A DNA stretch of 64,000 nucleotides from Lycocorax pyrrhopterus obiensis. Taxonomy: Eukaryota; Chordata; Aves; Passeriformes; Paradisaeidae. Shown here piece by piece: positions 47,468 through 59,258 of this stretch; position 1 is the stretch's first letter; every line of letters begins with the position of its first letter. The stretch lies in contig JACSVZ010000002.1 of the NCBI GenBank assembly GCA_014706295.1, positions 136,944,682-137,008,681 on the forward strand, read 5' to 3'. Under the pieces are notes generated by a model. That model saw only the letters and a list, made by a program, of their open reading frames with translations. It searched no databases and had not been told where the DNA came from. The translations under genes and the position numbers were made by a program.

Positions 47468-49529
47468 CTGCTTGGGGAAAAAAAAAAGCAAACCATCAGA
47501 AATGGATTATAACAAAGAACATTGACTGAAATACAATTTTGGGCTAAAGCTTGCACTTAAAAATATAAGTGCACTAATAAATGTATACAGACCGTCCAGC
47601 TGTAAGTTAACAAAGGGTTAAAACACGTCTCCTGCCTACCTGTATCCTTCTAGGTGGGTATGCCATCCCCAAATCATTTCAGCTTTAATAATCTTTCTGT
47701 GTAGCAGCATATTCTGTTAAGGCCCCATAGGATGGCAAGAAGATTTTCCGTCACTTCAGAGGTTGGCTTCAGGACTGTGCTAGGACTCTCCTCCACCTAA
47801 CCACATTCGCCAGAGCTTTCTCAGTCCTTGGTAGCTTTCCAAGGCAAGGACATGCCTTCCCCCACTTTTCATGTACCTCTTCAAGAACTATGAGCACATA
47901 TAAATACAGCCTTATCAGGGTGATAAACCAGAGATCCAAAACATTTCTGCAACACTTTAGATTGAATTTAATTTTTAATATACTTGCAGCATTACTGTTG
48001 CAGGACTTAATCCTGAGTGTGCAGGTTTATGAAGGGAAAATCTGGCTACTAAGACATATTCATGACAGATTTATAGACTTTACTGCTATCATATAAATTT
48101 TCCATTATTTCCCTCAATGTTCATTGGTATGCCCTTCCATTTTGGTTGCTTTGACTAAATAGTGAACTTAATATAAATCCATCATGGAAAGAACCATGTG
48201 AAATTTGCATTGTGAAAGTTCTGGTTATAAAAATAGTAGTGATGACCCTAGCATAAGAAAGATCATAACTATCATGTAAGTATTACAAGGCTGTTCTGAA
48301 TCAGAAAAAAAAATACTTTAGTATTGTTATCATTTCTCATTTGCTTGGCTTCTTATATATAATGGTAATGGTTTTTTCTCCTTACTTTTAAAAGTGATGT
48401 TAAATATTGACAATGGACTATATCCAAAAGCAGGAAAGTAAAGAGCAGCATCTGATAAATGCAACCTTCAGGTGAGATCCACAGAGATTAATTCAACATT
48501 CTCATCTGAGTAATGCTCCAAGAAAGTCAGGGTTAGACCTCTGTGCTCCCCACACTATCATTTAGAAGCATCTGTCGCTTCCGAAGTGCAATCCAAAAAG
48601 ATGAATATACTGTGAAAGGGCTGACCTAGCATTAATCAATAAGAAAGGCCAAGTGCAGGGCTATCTATATCAATACTGTTGAATCCAATTTTGGAACTTA
48701 AAGGCTGGCTTCTTTGAAAGTTTATGCTGCTTTCAGGATGAATATGCTCATCTCCTTGGAATGCACTGCTGAAGTAATTCTCTGCAAGTGCATATATTGA
48801 GCAGGATTTTAAGTATGGTTTTCAGGAGGTATCATTTCTATAGTACTCAAATGTCATTTAATGAAGACTAGCTAAAGACCTGTCTCCTTTTAAAAGGAAC
48901 CAAACCATTTTTCTAGAATGTTCCCTAAATAATAGGTTATCAAGTAACCATTGAGAGTTCATTTATCATGGAAACAGAAGAGGAATATCTAGGCAGAGGC
49001 TGAAATCTGTTTAAAAAAAAATCAAAAAGGACAGACCTAAGTTCTTTTCTCAAGTTTCTTTCCTGATTTGTGGGTTTTTCTTGTTTGGTCAGAGGCTTTT
49101 TTAAAAAAAAATGAGACTGTCTGAAGAAGGAGAAATGCTGGTATAAATCATTCTGGGTTGAAAAGGTCAAGAGACCAGATCTCCCCATTTTCTGGGTGAT
49201 AACTGTAATTCCCAGATTAATACCAAAGTCACCTCTTTGTCAGGCTTGTTCTTGCCCCTCACAATGTTGTTGAACACAGCTGAAGGTCTGCTTCATGGTA
49301 GGCTCAGTACTGTTGTTTTAAATTAAGGAGAACTCAGAGTTTCTGCATGCAGACAGGTACACTGAATAAGGTGAAAACAATACAATTTTAACCACTGTAA
49401 CATGGATTATTGCCTTGGATTCAGAGTCCAAAAAACTTGACTATCTTCCAAGTTAGGCAAATAGTAACGTCTCAGAGATGTCTCCCTTAAATTCCAGAGA
49501 TCTAAAAACTGAGATAAGTTGTATGAATG
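47468..49529. other. unique DNA, no gene seen
   Basis: Lies between LTR copy A and a CR1. It shows no retroviral coding sequence, which argues against the two LTRs belonging to one provirus. Confidence 0.5.
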
Positions 49530-50340
49530 GTGACACCAGAGAGTTGTGCTGCCATTCACAGAGGCCTAGACAGTCTTAAAATGGACCAACAGGAATTTCA
49601 TTAAGTTCAACAAAGGGAAAAGAAAAATCTTGCACCTGGGAAGAAATACCCCTATGCACCAGTAAGGCAGATTTGTAGAGATGAGACTTGGGGTCCTGGT
49701 GGACAACAAGGTGACCTTGAGCCAGAAATACCCCATGAGGAAAAGAAGGCTGACAGTCTCCTGGGTTGTTGCCAGCAATTGAGGATAGTCATCCTTCTTC
49801 TCTGCTCAGCCCTGATGAAACACATCTGGAGTGCCATGTCATTTCTGGACTTACCAGCACAAGAAGATATGGACTTTTATGGAGATCACCCAGTGGAGGG
49901 CCACAGAAATGACTAAGGCACTGGAGTGAGCAGGTTGAGAGAGGTGGGACTCTGAATGGTTGTCATCTGTGTGTATAATCACCTTATGGGAGAATTAAAG
50001 ATGTGATAGGCAGGTGCCTCTCAGTAGTAGACAGTGATAGGAGAGACAATGGCCACAAATTAAAAAATAGGCAGATTCAAATTTTTTTTGTTTGGTTTTG
50101 TTGAGTTGTTTTGTGTTTGTTTTGGTTGTGTTTTTGTTTGTTTGTTTGGGTTTTTTGTTTTTTTTGTTGTTGTTGTTGTTTTTTTTTTACTATGAGATTG
50201 GTAAAATACTGGCACAGGTTGACCAGAATGGTTGTGGAGACTCCATTATAGATATATTCAAAGCCTGTCCAGAGGTGGTCTGAGGCAACCTATTACAGTT
50301 GACCCTTCCTGAGAAGGCTGGTTGTTTAGGTGGTCTCACT
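49530..50340 (+). mobile_element. CR1 LINE fragment carrying a T/G-rich microsatellite
   Basis: Plus-strand CR1 ORF2 downstream of the RT palm. It passes 'ttgtgctgccattcacagag', 'ttaagttcaacaaagggaaa', 'cttgcacctgggaagaaata', 'ggggtcctggtggacaacaa', 'cagtggagggccacagaaat' and ends in the C-terminal segment 'ggttgtggagactccattat' and 'gatatattcaaagcctgtcc'. It stops around 50340, before the usual tail. Several deletions shorten the middle. At 50081-50188 about 108 bp of T and G replaces the short segment where CR1 normally reads a run of A and T before TACTGTGAGG. Confidence 0.85.
50081..50188. repeat. T/G-rich microsatellite inside CR1
   Basis: Runs of T mixed with TTTG and TTG units. It sits exactly at the T-rich patch of the CR1 ORF2 C-terminal region, so it probably grew from that patch by slippage. 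Confidence 0.9.
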
Positions 50341-51008
50341 TTCAACAAAAATTATACTGTAATTTCAAAGTTATTTTGTAATTCTATTGCCTCTTCCATT
50401 AACTGAATATTTCACAACTATCAGTAATTTAGTAAATCAGCACTTATTTCTGCAGATGTAAAAACCAGGACATTTTAAATAGCTTTCTGAGGAATGTGTA
50501 CCCACGTATACACAGCACAGATTAAATTCACATGCTGCTTCACAGTACAGTTGCATCACCTAGTCTTAGTTGCAGAATGTCCATTCAGTAAGCACAGGTT
50601 TAGAAAATCTTGATGCACTGTCTTAATAAAAATCAGAATAAAAAACTTTTCATCTTGTTTCTGAATATTAGTTACCTTTATTTGTCTAGGTAAACATTTT
50701 TTGATATTTCTTCTGAAATCCCAAAGTAGCAATTCCTTTGTATTTAAACAGACAATCATTAAATACGAAGGAGTTCACATTATGGGAATGTTTTATAACG
50801 TTTACATAGGTAAAATGATTAATGGAATTCCTCAAAAATGAACTTTATTACTGCTTTGAGACTCCAAGAATGGTGCTAAAAAATCCAATATGTAGTTCTT
50901 TAACAAATTCAATGAAAAAAATTATGTTCTATACACAACTGTTTTTATACTGTCTGTTTCATTTCTTATAAGGCTTACTCCTAATTAAAATATTGAATAA
51001 TTTTGTAT
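50341..51008. other. unique AT-rich DNA, no gene seen
   Basis: No recognised repeat or gene. Confidence 0.5.
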
Positions 51009-51013
51009 GGTGG
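51009..51013. repeat. left target-site duplication GGTGG
   Basis: Five bases before the LTR, repeated exactly at 52014-52018. Confidence 0.88.
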
Positions 51014-52013
51014 TGTAAGAGACTGAAATGTTATGGTTAATGCCTAAACATTGTTATGAAGGACTTCATGCCCATTATGGCAGAACTGTATAAAGAAGCT
51101 GCGACCACCAAAGCCCACCCTTCCCTGAATATGCCACCTCACTGGGACTTTGGACTGTGAGTTAAGCTGCCCACTGGAACTTGAGGTAAAGTGACTCGAA
51201 AAGTGACACTATTGTCCAATTATCTCAGCTCTAGGGAGAAGTAAACAAGGCTGGAGGAGAAAAATATATCCACAAGGAAGCCAAACCCAGCAGCTGTCCT
51301 GAAATCATCTCTAGCTGGGTTCCAAGTGGGGGAGGTGACAGCCCACAGACTCATCTGCTGAGGCCAGGTTTGCACACACTTCCCTGCAACCAGGAGGACA
51401 GAGAAGAGTTTTGGGGTGTGTGGCATAACCTCTGGTCAGAGGCAGTGAGTTCCCTTCCTCCCTTGCACAAACTGGCTCAGCCGTAACCACCCCCCCAACA
51501 GGGGAAGGCCACATGCACACCAGACGCTCCTGTGAGAAGCAGGTGAGGAGGTGTCATAATCCACCAAAGACCCCCAAAGTGCTCCCCAGACTTAATGCTG
51601 AGCCTAGAGCACTGCACGTGATGCAAAGAGATTCAACAGATCCAGAGTCTGTCGCAAGAGACAGTGTCAATCTTCTCCCCTGCCAGGGGAGGTACCTGGG
51701 CGTTCCCCCTGGCCCAGACATGTGTTAATCCATTGAACTCTGTGTTTTGCAGGACCCTCACCACCAAGACGACCAGACAAAGAGGATAAACAGGATGCTG
51801 TTGGGATACATGGAGTGGTGATATTTTCTACTTAATCTGCCTCTTCCACTCTCTTTCTCTCCCCCCTCACCTCTTCTATTTTGTTCTATTGCTCTCTACC
51901 TCACATTTACTATTAAATAAAATCCATACTATTGACTTCAGCATATGGTCTTGTTTACACCTTAATTCGGGCAGAGACATCACTCTAATAACTTTAACAA
52001 CTGGATTGTAACA
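51014..52013 (+). mobile_element. solo LTR (1,000 bp), ERVL-like, copy B
   Basis: Begins TGTAAGAGACTGAAATG and ends GGATTGTAACA, with exact GGTGG duplications. It shares its 5' quarter and both ends with copy A, while the middle (51250-51750) is GC-richer and does not obviously align. AATAAA lies at 51916-51921 on the plus strand, followed by about 92 bp of U5-like sequence. A TATAAAG at 51089 is close to the LTR start and may not be the promoter. Exact duplications suggest it is younger than copy A. No viral genes are attached. The frames at 51220-51728 are shadows. Confidence 0.9.
51916..51921 (+). terminator. LTR polyadenylation signal AATAAA
   Basis: On the plus strand, 92 bases before the LTR end. 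Confidence 0.6.
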
Positions 52014-52018
52014 GGTGG
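52014..52018. repeat. right target-site duplication GGTGG
   Basis: Exact copy of 51009-51013, directly after the terminal ACA. Confidence 0.88.
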
Positions 52019-55000
52019 ATAATACTGTGGACAGTACTTTTTGTTCATTTAAATCAGTGATTCTTTTAAATTAGTGATCTCTGATCACCTGCTCTTGTTT
52101 CTCAGTGCTTTGTCATACATGACTAAGAAACATGCTCTTTGACAAGCCTTATTTAGAATTCCTTGAGTTATTTTTCCACCTCTGTTGAAAACTTAAATAA
52201 CTGCTGTGGCAGTGTTTCCAATGTACCTGATAATGAAAGAAGCTGGACATGCTGGCATGGTTCCAGGACAGCAACTAAACACCTGGGCAAATTTAAATAT
52301 GTGAATATTCCCGGCAGAAAGTGATTCTATTGTCTGTTTAAAAAGGTCAGCATGTTTTCCACTGATTTCTTTAAAACAAAATGTAAGTCATTTGTTGGCA
52401 ACTGCAAGATATGGTATAGCATCTGTGTTATGAACAAGTATTTGCTGTGTGCTGCTTCATTCCACTTTATGTCAGATTAACCTGTGAGGTAACCCTTGAT
52501 GTTTTCAGACTGTTGCACATGCACTGCTTTACCTGTATAAATGGCTGCCTGCAGAACTGAGAAAATAGCTTTGCAATTTGTATGTTGAATGTCTTGAATT
52601 TTGACTGGAAAGAATATTTATTCTTTTATTTACTCATAAAACAGAAAACAGATAGTCTTCCTCAATTATAACCTTCCATTTGTAAACAATATCTATAAAA
52701 TTGGTTGGTTTTTTTTTTTCCACAACTAAATGTGCAGAATGTAGAAAGAGGAATGGAAACTCAGGGGAAAAAAGCTCTTAATCTGCATTCTTCCAAATAC
52801 TTTAGAGAGGGTCGATTACAGATATTGCTAGTTTATGTTTGGGGATGGGTCTTTTTTTCTTACTTGCTCCAACTTGTTTGAAAACCGGCTGAAAATATAT
52901 TTATAAATTGGAAGATTTTTAGAAATTGGAATATCTTCCAATCAGAGATCACAATGAGCCAAAAGATGTATCTAGGATGACTGATGTAATGAATGGGGCC
53001 ACCCAATCTCTGAGCAGCACCAAAGTACTAGAACAGAAGTTGCTAGAACTGCTGTTCCAGGCTGGTAAATAGAGCAGTGACTGCTGGTGTTTTTCTTTAA
53101 ACAACAGCTCTAGGATGGCTTAATCTTCTGATGTCTTAGGGGATGTTTTTGCACAATAGGGGATATACACTGCAGCAAAAAAATTTCCATTGTTACAGCT
53201 GTGTTTGGAATTCCAGTAATCCATATCAGTTCCATTAATAAGCTTGTTGTCAAGTAAAATAATGGCTGAATTAATTTACTGGATGCTTTCATCAGTTGAA
53301 ATTTAGAAACACTCTGACATGAATTATTACTCTTATGGAAATTGTTCCTTTGTATTTTTGATAGGAAAAGGCTCAGGTAAGGTATGCTGGAAAATATGTA
53401 GGGTGAGGCAATTCCCCAAAATATATCTGTACCCTGTGTTTGTATTCTCAAACATACAGAGCATTTAGCAAATAAACTCCACTGAAAACTGGATTTCCAA
53501 TAGCCAGGATATTCAACCAGATCAATCAACATTTGAAACGGATCAATTTGCAGATCAATCGGGGAAATTTAATTCTTAGAATTGAGAATTCACCAGGTTG
53601 TCCAACTGCCTGATAAGCAAGCTCAAATGGCTTTGAAAATTTATTTTGCTGGATGCAGTTGTAGAGAAAATAACTGCAAAGAGATAATATTTTGTTTTGC
53701 TTTTTCAAGAAAATGCATGTACATAATTTTTAGGTCTTCCTGGAAATGTGTGAAGTGTTATTGGCACAGGAGCCTGTTACTTTAGGTGCCAAATAAAAGG
53801 GTTTGCAGGGCATGAATTTAGTATATTTCAAATTTTCAGGGATTCCTGCTTTTCAGGATTTCTGGGAGAATTGTGACTGGGTGGAAATGGGAATGTGTAG
53901 GAGACACGGTGTATGCTGGCCAAGCAGCTCATCTTGAGTGTAAAGGAAGCCCTGGACATGGGAGAAACACTGAAATGGAACAGTTCTCCTAGTACTCCAC
54001 TTCTGATCTAGGCTATATTAAAACAGGATGGAGTTGAATGTTTACAAGTGCTTTTGAAGAGTTCACACAATGAAAACAACAGCTTCTAGAGGGACATGAA
54101 CTTCAGCTGAATGTTTTGTGTATCATTATGACAGAAACAAAAGAAAAGTACAATTCGCAGAATAAATTTTATTTCTGCTGTATTCCTGAATAAAAGGTAG
54201 TTTATTGTTTTAGAAGATGTCCCCCCTCTGGTCTCACTCACGATAAGAAGAACAAAGCTTTCATTCATAGCATTTGATTAAAATTATAACTTGGAAAAAA
54301 CAGGCCTAGAAATGAGGATGTTACTATGAATACCACCCAGTAAAAGACCATGGCTAATCTTCTTTACATTATTTTCATTTCACTGCTGAATTATTAAACA
54401 GCAATTTTTCTACTGCTTTGAACTCTGAAATGGCATTTTCTGCAATACTTATGCTCTCTGGTACACTGCATCAATCAAATCCGGCTGCTACAGATTTCAA
54501 ATAGCTTGTTGGAAAAATGTGGTGATTTAACATGCTGCCTGTACTGAATGCCTTGACAAAACTGCAAAGTAGCGAGAACATTTTCATTAAAAATAATTGT
54601 CCACTATTAGCTTCCTAATGGAGTTTTGGTTAATTAACAATTATTTACATGTGAAATATTAAGGCAGTTTAAACCCATACTTAACCCTCTCCCGTTCTTC
54701 ATTTACTATAAAGCCAAATGAAAACCTGTAAATGAAGCTGTTGCTGAATCAAGGATTTTAGCTCTGCCTCTGCTCGATAATAAGAGCTGCTTGTAGCAGT
54801 GATCAGTACACTGGCATCAGATCGCGTACAGAATGCTTCAAGATACCATCAGTCAAACTCAGATTAATCAAGAGGGATTCCCCATCCTTCAGCCAGGATA
54901 ATACATGTCCTTCTGTATCATATGACACAGCTGCAGGCAAGTGGCTGTTGTTTGGATATTAATAATCAATCTCCTCCTTTATAGGAATAGAAAACTTTCA

Positions 55001-57547
55001 GTTCCAAGTGAGTTACTTGTTATTTTTTTCACTGGGAAGATGTTTTTCTTCTTAATTCTCTACCATCATGGAGAAATGATGGAAAACAGTTTAAATGTAG
55101 TTCCCTTTGAAAAAATGATTTCTCCTGCTATTAAATATTAAGTAGCTTGGACTGAATTTTATCTGAAAATCCCAATTAAAATAAGAACAAAGAAATCATG
55201 GTTGGACATCTAGAAATCAGAAATCAAGTAAATGCAAAAGCCCTGTGTTCAGAAGCATTGCAACTCAAATGGAAAATAACAGACTGACAAATTGCTGTTG
55301 ACAACCCACTAGGAACTGAAGCTGTTGTATGGCTGTTTTCAAAGAATGAAACTTGTGACTGATGTGAACCTGACAACAGGGCTGAGCAACTTGCGCATGC
55401 AGTGCTATTTCAGCAGGCACGCTCTTTGGAGCAGGTGAACTGGAAGCTGTGGGGACAACACAGGACTGGTAAGACAAAGAAGGGGTTGACAGGGCTGCTG
55501 TGAGGCTGGCTAACTGATCTGTAACCTGCTGCCTGGGAACAGGGTTGCATCAGTGGCATCAGAAGCTCAGACATCTTAAAGCTGCTCTGCGGCTGCATGG
55601 GGGTTGCAGGAGGGGTTGGGGGATGGTGGGAAAGGAGGTCAGATGGCTGCAGGCTGAGCAGGTGCCACCGAGGCCCTTGGCAACCAATGGCTGCTATGGC
55701 TGTTGTGTCAGCAGGACGTGATACCTCGGCTGGGCAGACGGATGCATGGCAGAGCTGCCAGATGAATGAGGCTTGGCAAGCCTGAAGGTGGGGATGGAAA
55801 TCTGGAGCCTCCAGCCAAAAGCAGAGAATTAGTCAAGTCCAGTCTGCATACAGAACACTACAAGCAGAATTGCAGTTCACCCAATTTTCCTAACTAATCT
55901 TGTATTTATAGCTATTTCATATGTATATGTTGTTGTTTTCTTCAATGTGCTTTATTATTTTTAGTTTCATAAAACACAATAATTTTAACATAGCTGTGAA
56001 GATGGTTTAAGTTCATGTTAGAAATGTGTAGAAGAAAACACAACTGTAAATCTCCAAAATATTCTTATATTGCACAAGAAAAAAACTCACTTTCTTTATA
56101 AGAAAAGCATACATTTTTTCTACATGAACACCCACACAAGCAAAAATGAGAGACTCAAATGTTACAAACAGTACACATAAAATTAAGTTTCTAATTGCTT
56201 ACTGTGAATGGAGTTAAACAGCAGCTGAAACCAGATATCTAAGGAAAACCTTAGGCAGCTAGCTTAGGAAATCTTGGCTTTAAGATGAGCACAACGTATG
56301 CATTCATCCACCATTAGTGATTCTGGCTTACTGAATTGGCTGGACACAGTGACGGATTCTTGCCTTGTCAGCACTTGTATCTGGAGGAGGCATTGCCAGA
56401 GATGTGGTTATCCATAGTCAGGAAACAAAAGATACTTGAACAGAACTTCATATCCTGTTTGTACTGTTTCATTCAAAACAGATTTTCATACTTTTAGTTG
56501 ATTAATGTTAATCAGTCTGCTGGACTATTTTATCTGACAATACTTTGTGCTGATAACCATATAAATGAAATTTTGCAGAATATTAGAGAATTTTGATTAG
56601 ATTCTGAAAGTTTCAATTTCATGTCCAGTGATTCATCAGTATTTTCACGAATGTGTGAGCTATTATATTCACAATATAGGAAGTTAGCGACAGTCATACT
56701 TTCTATGAACTCTCTTCAGCTCATAAATTTATATAGCTAAATAGATGTTCAAAAATACATCCTAAAAATATAGTCATTATTGTATAGTAAATTAATGGAT
56801 AGATCTGTTCATTGAATATATTCTGTCCACATTTTGTACAGAATTCAGCCCAGCAACCTGATTAGTATCCCTGGATGGTGTTGTAAGAAAAAGTTCTGAA
56901 AAGAAATTGTGAATCTGTACAAGTTTTAGGAACTACTTTTCTTATTACATATCCATTTGTCTAGCCAAACACACAGTCCATCTGTCTGCAAGCAGCGTAA
57001 ACAATAGCATATGTTCACAAAGTGGCAAAGAAAGTTGGAATTATATTTAAATAGAGGTCACAAACCCAGAAATCCTGCACTGTATCAAGGCCTAACTGGT
57101 TTGCTTTTAAAATTTCATTGTGTCATCTTCCTTTACTTTTCAGTGAAAAGTTTTACAGGAAGCTTGCATATTGATGCAGTCTAGTCATCATTTTACTGTT
57201 TTGAAACTTAATTTTGCAAAAATTATGTTTGTCTACCTGGCATGAGGAAGAGAAAAGTACAGAGAGAAAAGTAATTTATGAAAGGTGTTAAAAAGAAGAG
57301 AGAATGGCAAGTATCACATTATTTCTTTCTTGTTTCCACCAATTACACATTTTGGAGAAGACTGGTATATCATTTTCTCTCAAATAGAAAACTACTCAAC
57401 TTTATTTTGCTTGTATAATACAGTCTCTTGAATACTCCTCTGAAAACTCACTCTTTCCTTCATTATTGGGAAGTTTAATATATTCCTAATCCATTTTTTA
57501 TATGAGAAAGGATGAAAGAATCACAGATTTTGTTTAAATTTTGCTCT
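52019..57547. other. unique DNA; one GC-richer patch, no gene proved
   Basis: About 5.5 kb without a recognised transposon. The 140-codon minus-strand frame at 53110-53532 has no domain, no codon bias visible by eye and no flanking gene signals. The patch at about 55380-55800 is GC-rich and could be an unrecognised repeat or a conserved element; its frames overlap in several phases. Around 54680-54960 the sequence is of mixed composition with no repeat character. Confidence 0.45.
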
Positions 57548-58168
57548 CAGGTGGGCGATAAGTACAGCCAAGAAGTTATTAATTGTTCATCAATAGTTAT
57601 TAATGTGTCCAGCAGGACTAAGGCAGTGATCATTCCCCTGTACTCAGCACTGCTGAGGCTGCAACTTGAATTTTGTGCTCAGTTTTGGGCCCCTCACTAC
57701 AAGGGGCTGGAGGGGCTGGAGTGAGTCTAGAGATGGGCAACGGAACTGGTGAAGGGTCTGGAGCACAAGTCTGATGAGGAGCAGCTGAGGGAGCTGGGTG
57801 TGTTTAGCCTGGAGAAAAGGAGGCTCAGGGGAGACCTTATCATGCTCTACAACTGCCTGAAAGGAGGCTGTAGCCAGGTGGGGATCAGTCTCTTCTCCCA
57901 GGTAACAAGTGACACCATGAGAGGAAAGGGCCTCAAGTTGTGCCAGGGGAGGCCTAAATTGGATATTAGGAAAATATTCCTCCTTGAAAGGGTTGTTACA
58001 CTTTGTAACGGGCTGTCCAGGGAAGTCTTGGAGTCACCATTCCTGGAGGTGCTTAAAAGTTGTGTAGATGTGTCACTTAGGGACATGGTTTAGTGGTAGA
58101 CTTGGCAGTGCTGGGTTAACAGTTGGACTTAAAGGTCTTTTCCAACCAAAGTGATTCTGTGATTCTAC
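57548..58168 (+). mobile_element. CR1 LINE 3' half with intact ORF2 C-terminus
   Basis: The plus-strand frame at 57749-58093 (114 codons) is the ORF2 C-terminus without interruption: [66 protein letters not shown] and the final VSLRDMV with its stop in the expected place. The 3' UTR follows and ends 'gtgattctgtgattctac', the CR1 tail. Upstream, from about 57548, the copy is more diverged and a stop separates the two frames. It is 5'-truncated, as most CR1 copies are. It is the best-preserved CR1 in the window but has no RT or endonuclease. Confidence 0.94.
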
Positions 58169-58273
58169 TATTTTTTTCCACAAACAGAAGAAAAAAACTC
58201 TGAAGATTCCTGCAGCATTTGTGCATATAGGGTCCTTGTTGGGATCCAACCTTATGACATTTATCTCTGCTCA

Positions 58274-58338
58274 TGGGAGGAGGGGTTGGTATTAGGTGAT
58301 CTTTAAGGTCCTTTCAAACCATGATTCTATGGTTCTAT
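58274..58338 (+). mobile_element. short CR1 LINE 3' tail
   Basis: Only the last 65 bases of a CR1: 'gaggggttggtattaggtga', 'ctttaaggtcctttcaaacc' and 'atgattctatggttctata'. It has the same orientation as the copy ending 106 bases upstream. It is a separate, severely truncated insertion. Confidence 0.85.
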
Positions 58339-59149
58339 AGTGCAATCTTTTCAAGCAGTCATCACATTTGCTGTGAGCAGCAATCCTTATGGAGTTTACC
58401 TTGATGGCAGTTCCTGCAAAAGCACACCTCTTTTTTTTTGCCTTCATCACTGTAGCTCCTTATCAAGAACCATAGCAGGAAATGAAAATATGGAAAAGGA
58501 GACATAATACTCTCTTTATTGTTAATTATTAAGCAGATTTTTTTGCTTCATTTACGGTAATTCTTTGAATACAAGCTTTTCTGTCTCTCTACTAACTTCT
58601 AAAATAAAAGTAAAAAATGCCTACATAAGATAAATATGGTTACCATTCATATCCACCTGCTTAAAATAGGAAAGTTCCTTTGCTAGTGACTTTAAAGACA
58701 GAGTGGGAAAACCTGCTGTAAGACTCTACTGATCAAAAAGACATGCTTTCCTCTAGAAACTGTAATTCTGAAATGTTCAAATATCTTTTCTCTGATGTCC
58801 ATTGAGTTAAATCTGCTCTTGCTTTGAGATCTACGCTGAAGATCTCTCAAATTCTGTCTCCAGATTCTTACTCTGCTTCTGTCTTTTTTCCTTCCCTTTG
58901 GAAAGCGCTTCATGCTTTAAAGTTTCCACAACTTACAAGTCAGTCCCGTGTAGATAGAGCTTAATACCTTTGAGCATGGCTAACTGGTTAATTAAAGTAA
59001 CAACCTGAGCATAAATTAGACATAAACTTGCTAAGTGTTATATCACACATCGCCTATCCACATATTAGACAATGCTCTGTACCATGTTGGTACCTATTTC
59101 CTTTTTCTCTTCTGTAATTTTATGTACAAGCCCCGCACCTTTATTTTTC

Positions 59150-59258
59150 ATCCTTCTCTTTCCATCTCTCCTTCTTGCTTTTTTTTCCCTTCTCACCTTC
59201 CCTTTGTTTCTTTCTCTTTCCCTTCTCTTCCCCTTTTCCTCACCATCTCTTTCCCCTT
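59150..59258. repeat. polypyrimidine tract
   Basis: About 110 bases that are nearly all C and T on the plus strand, with irregular CCTT, TTCT and T runs. It is low complexity without a regular unit. Confidence 0.88.

Noticed and set aside
46436..52013. A complete provirus bounded by two LTRs
   Set aside because: The LTRs differ in the middle, have different target duplications, and enclose a CR1 and unique DNA but no gag, pol or env.
53110..53532. 140-codon minus-strand open frame
   Set aside because: No recognised domain, no support from neighbours, and length within reach of chance in 64 kb read in six frames.
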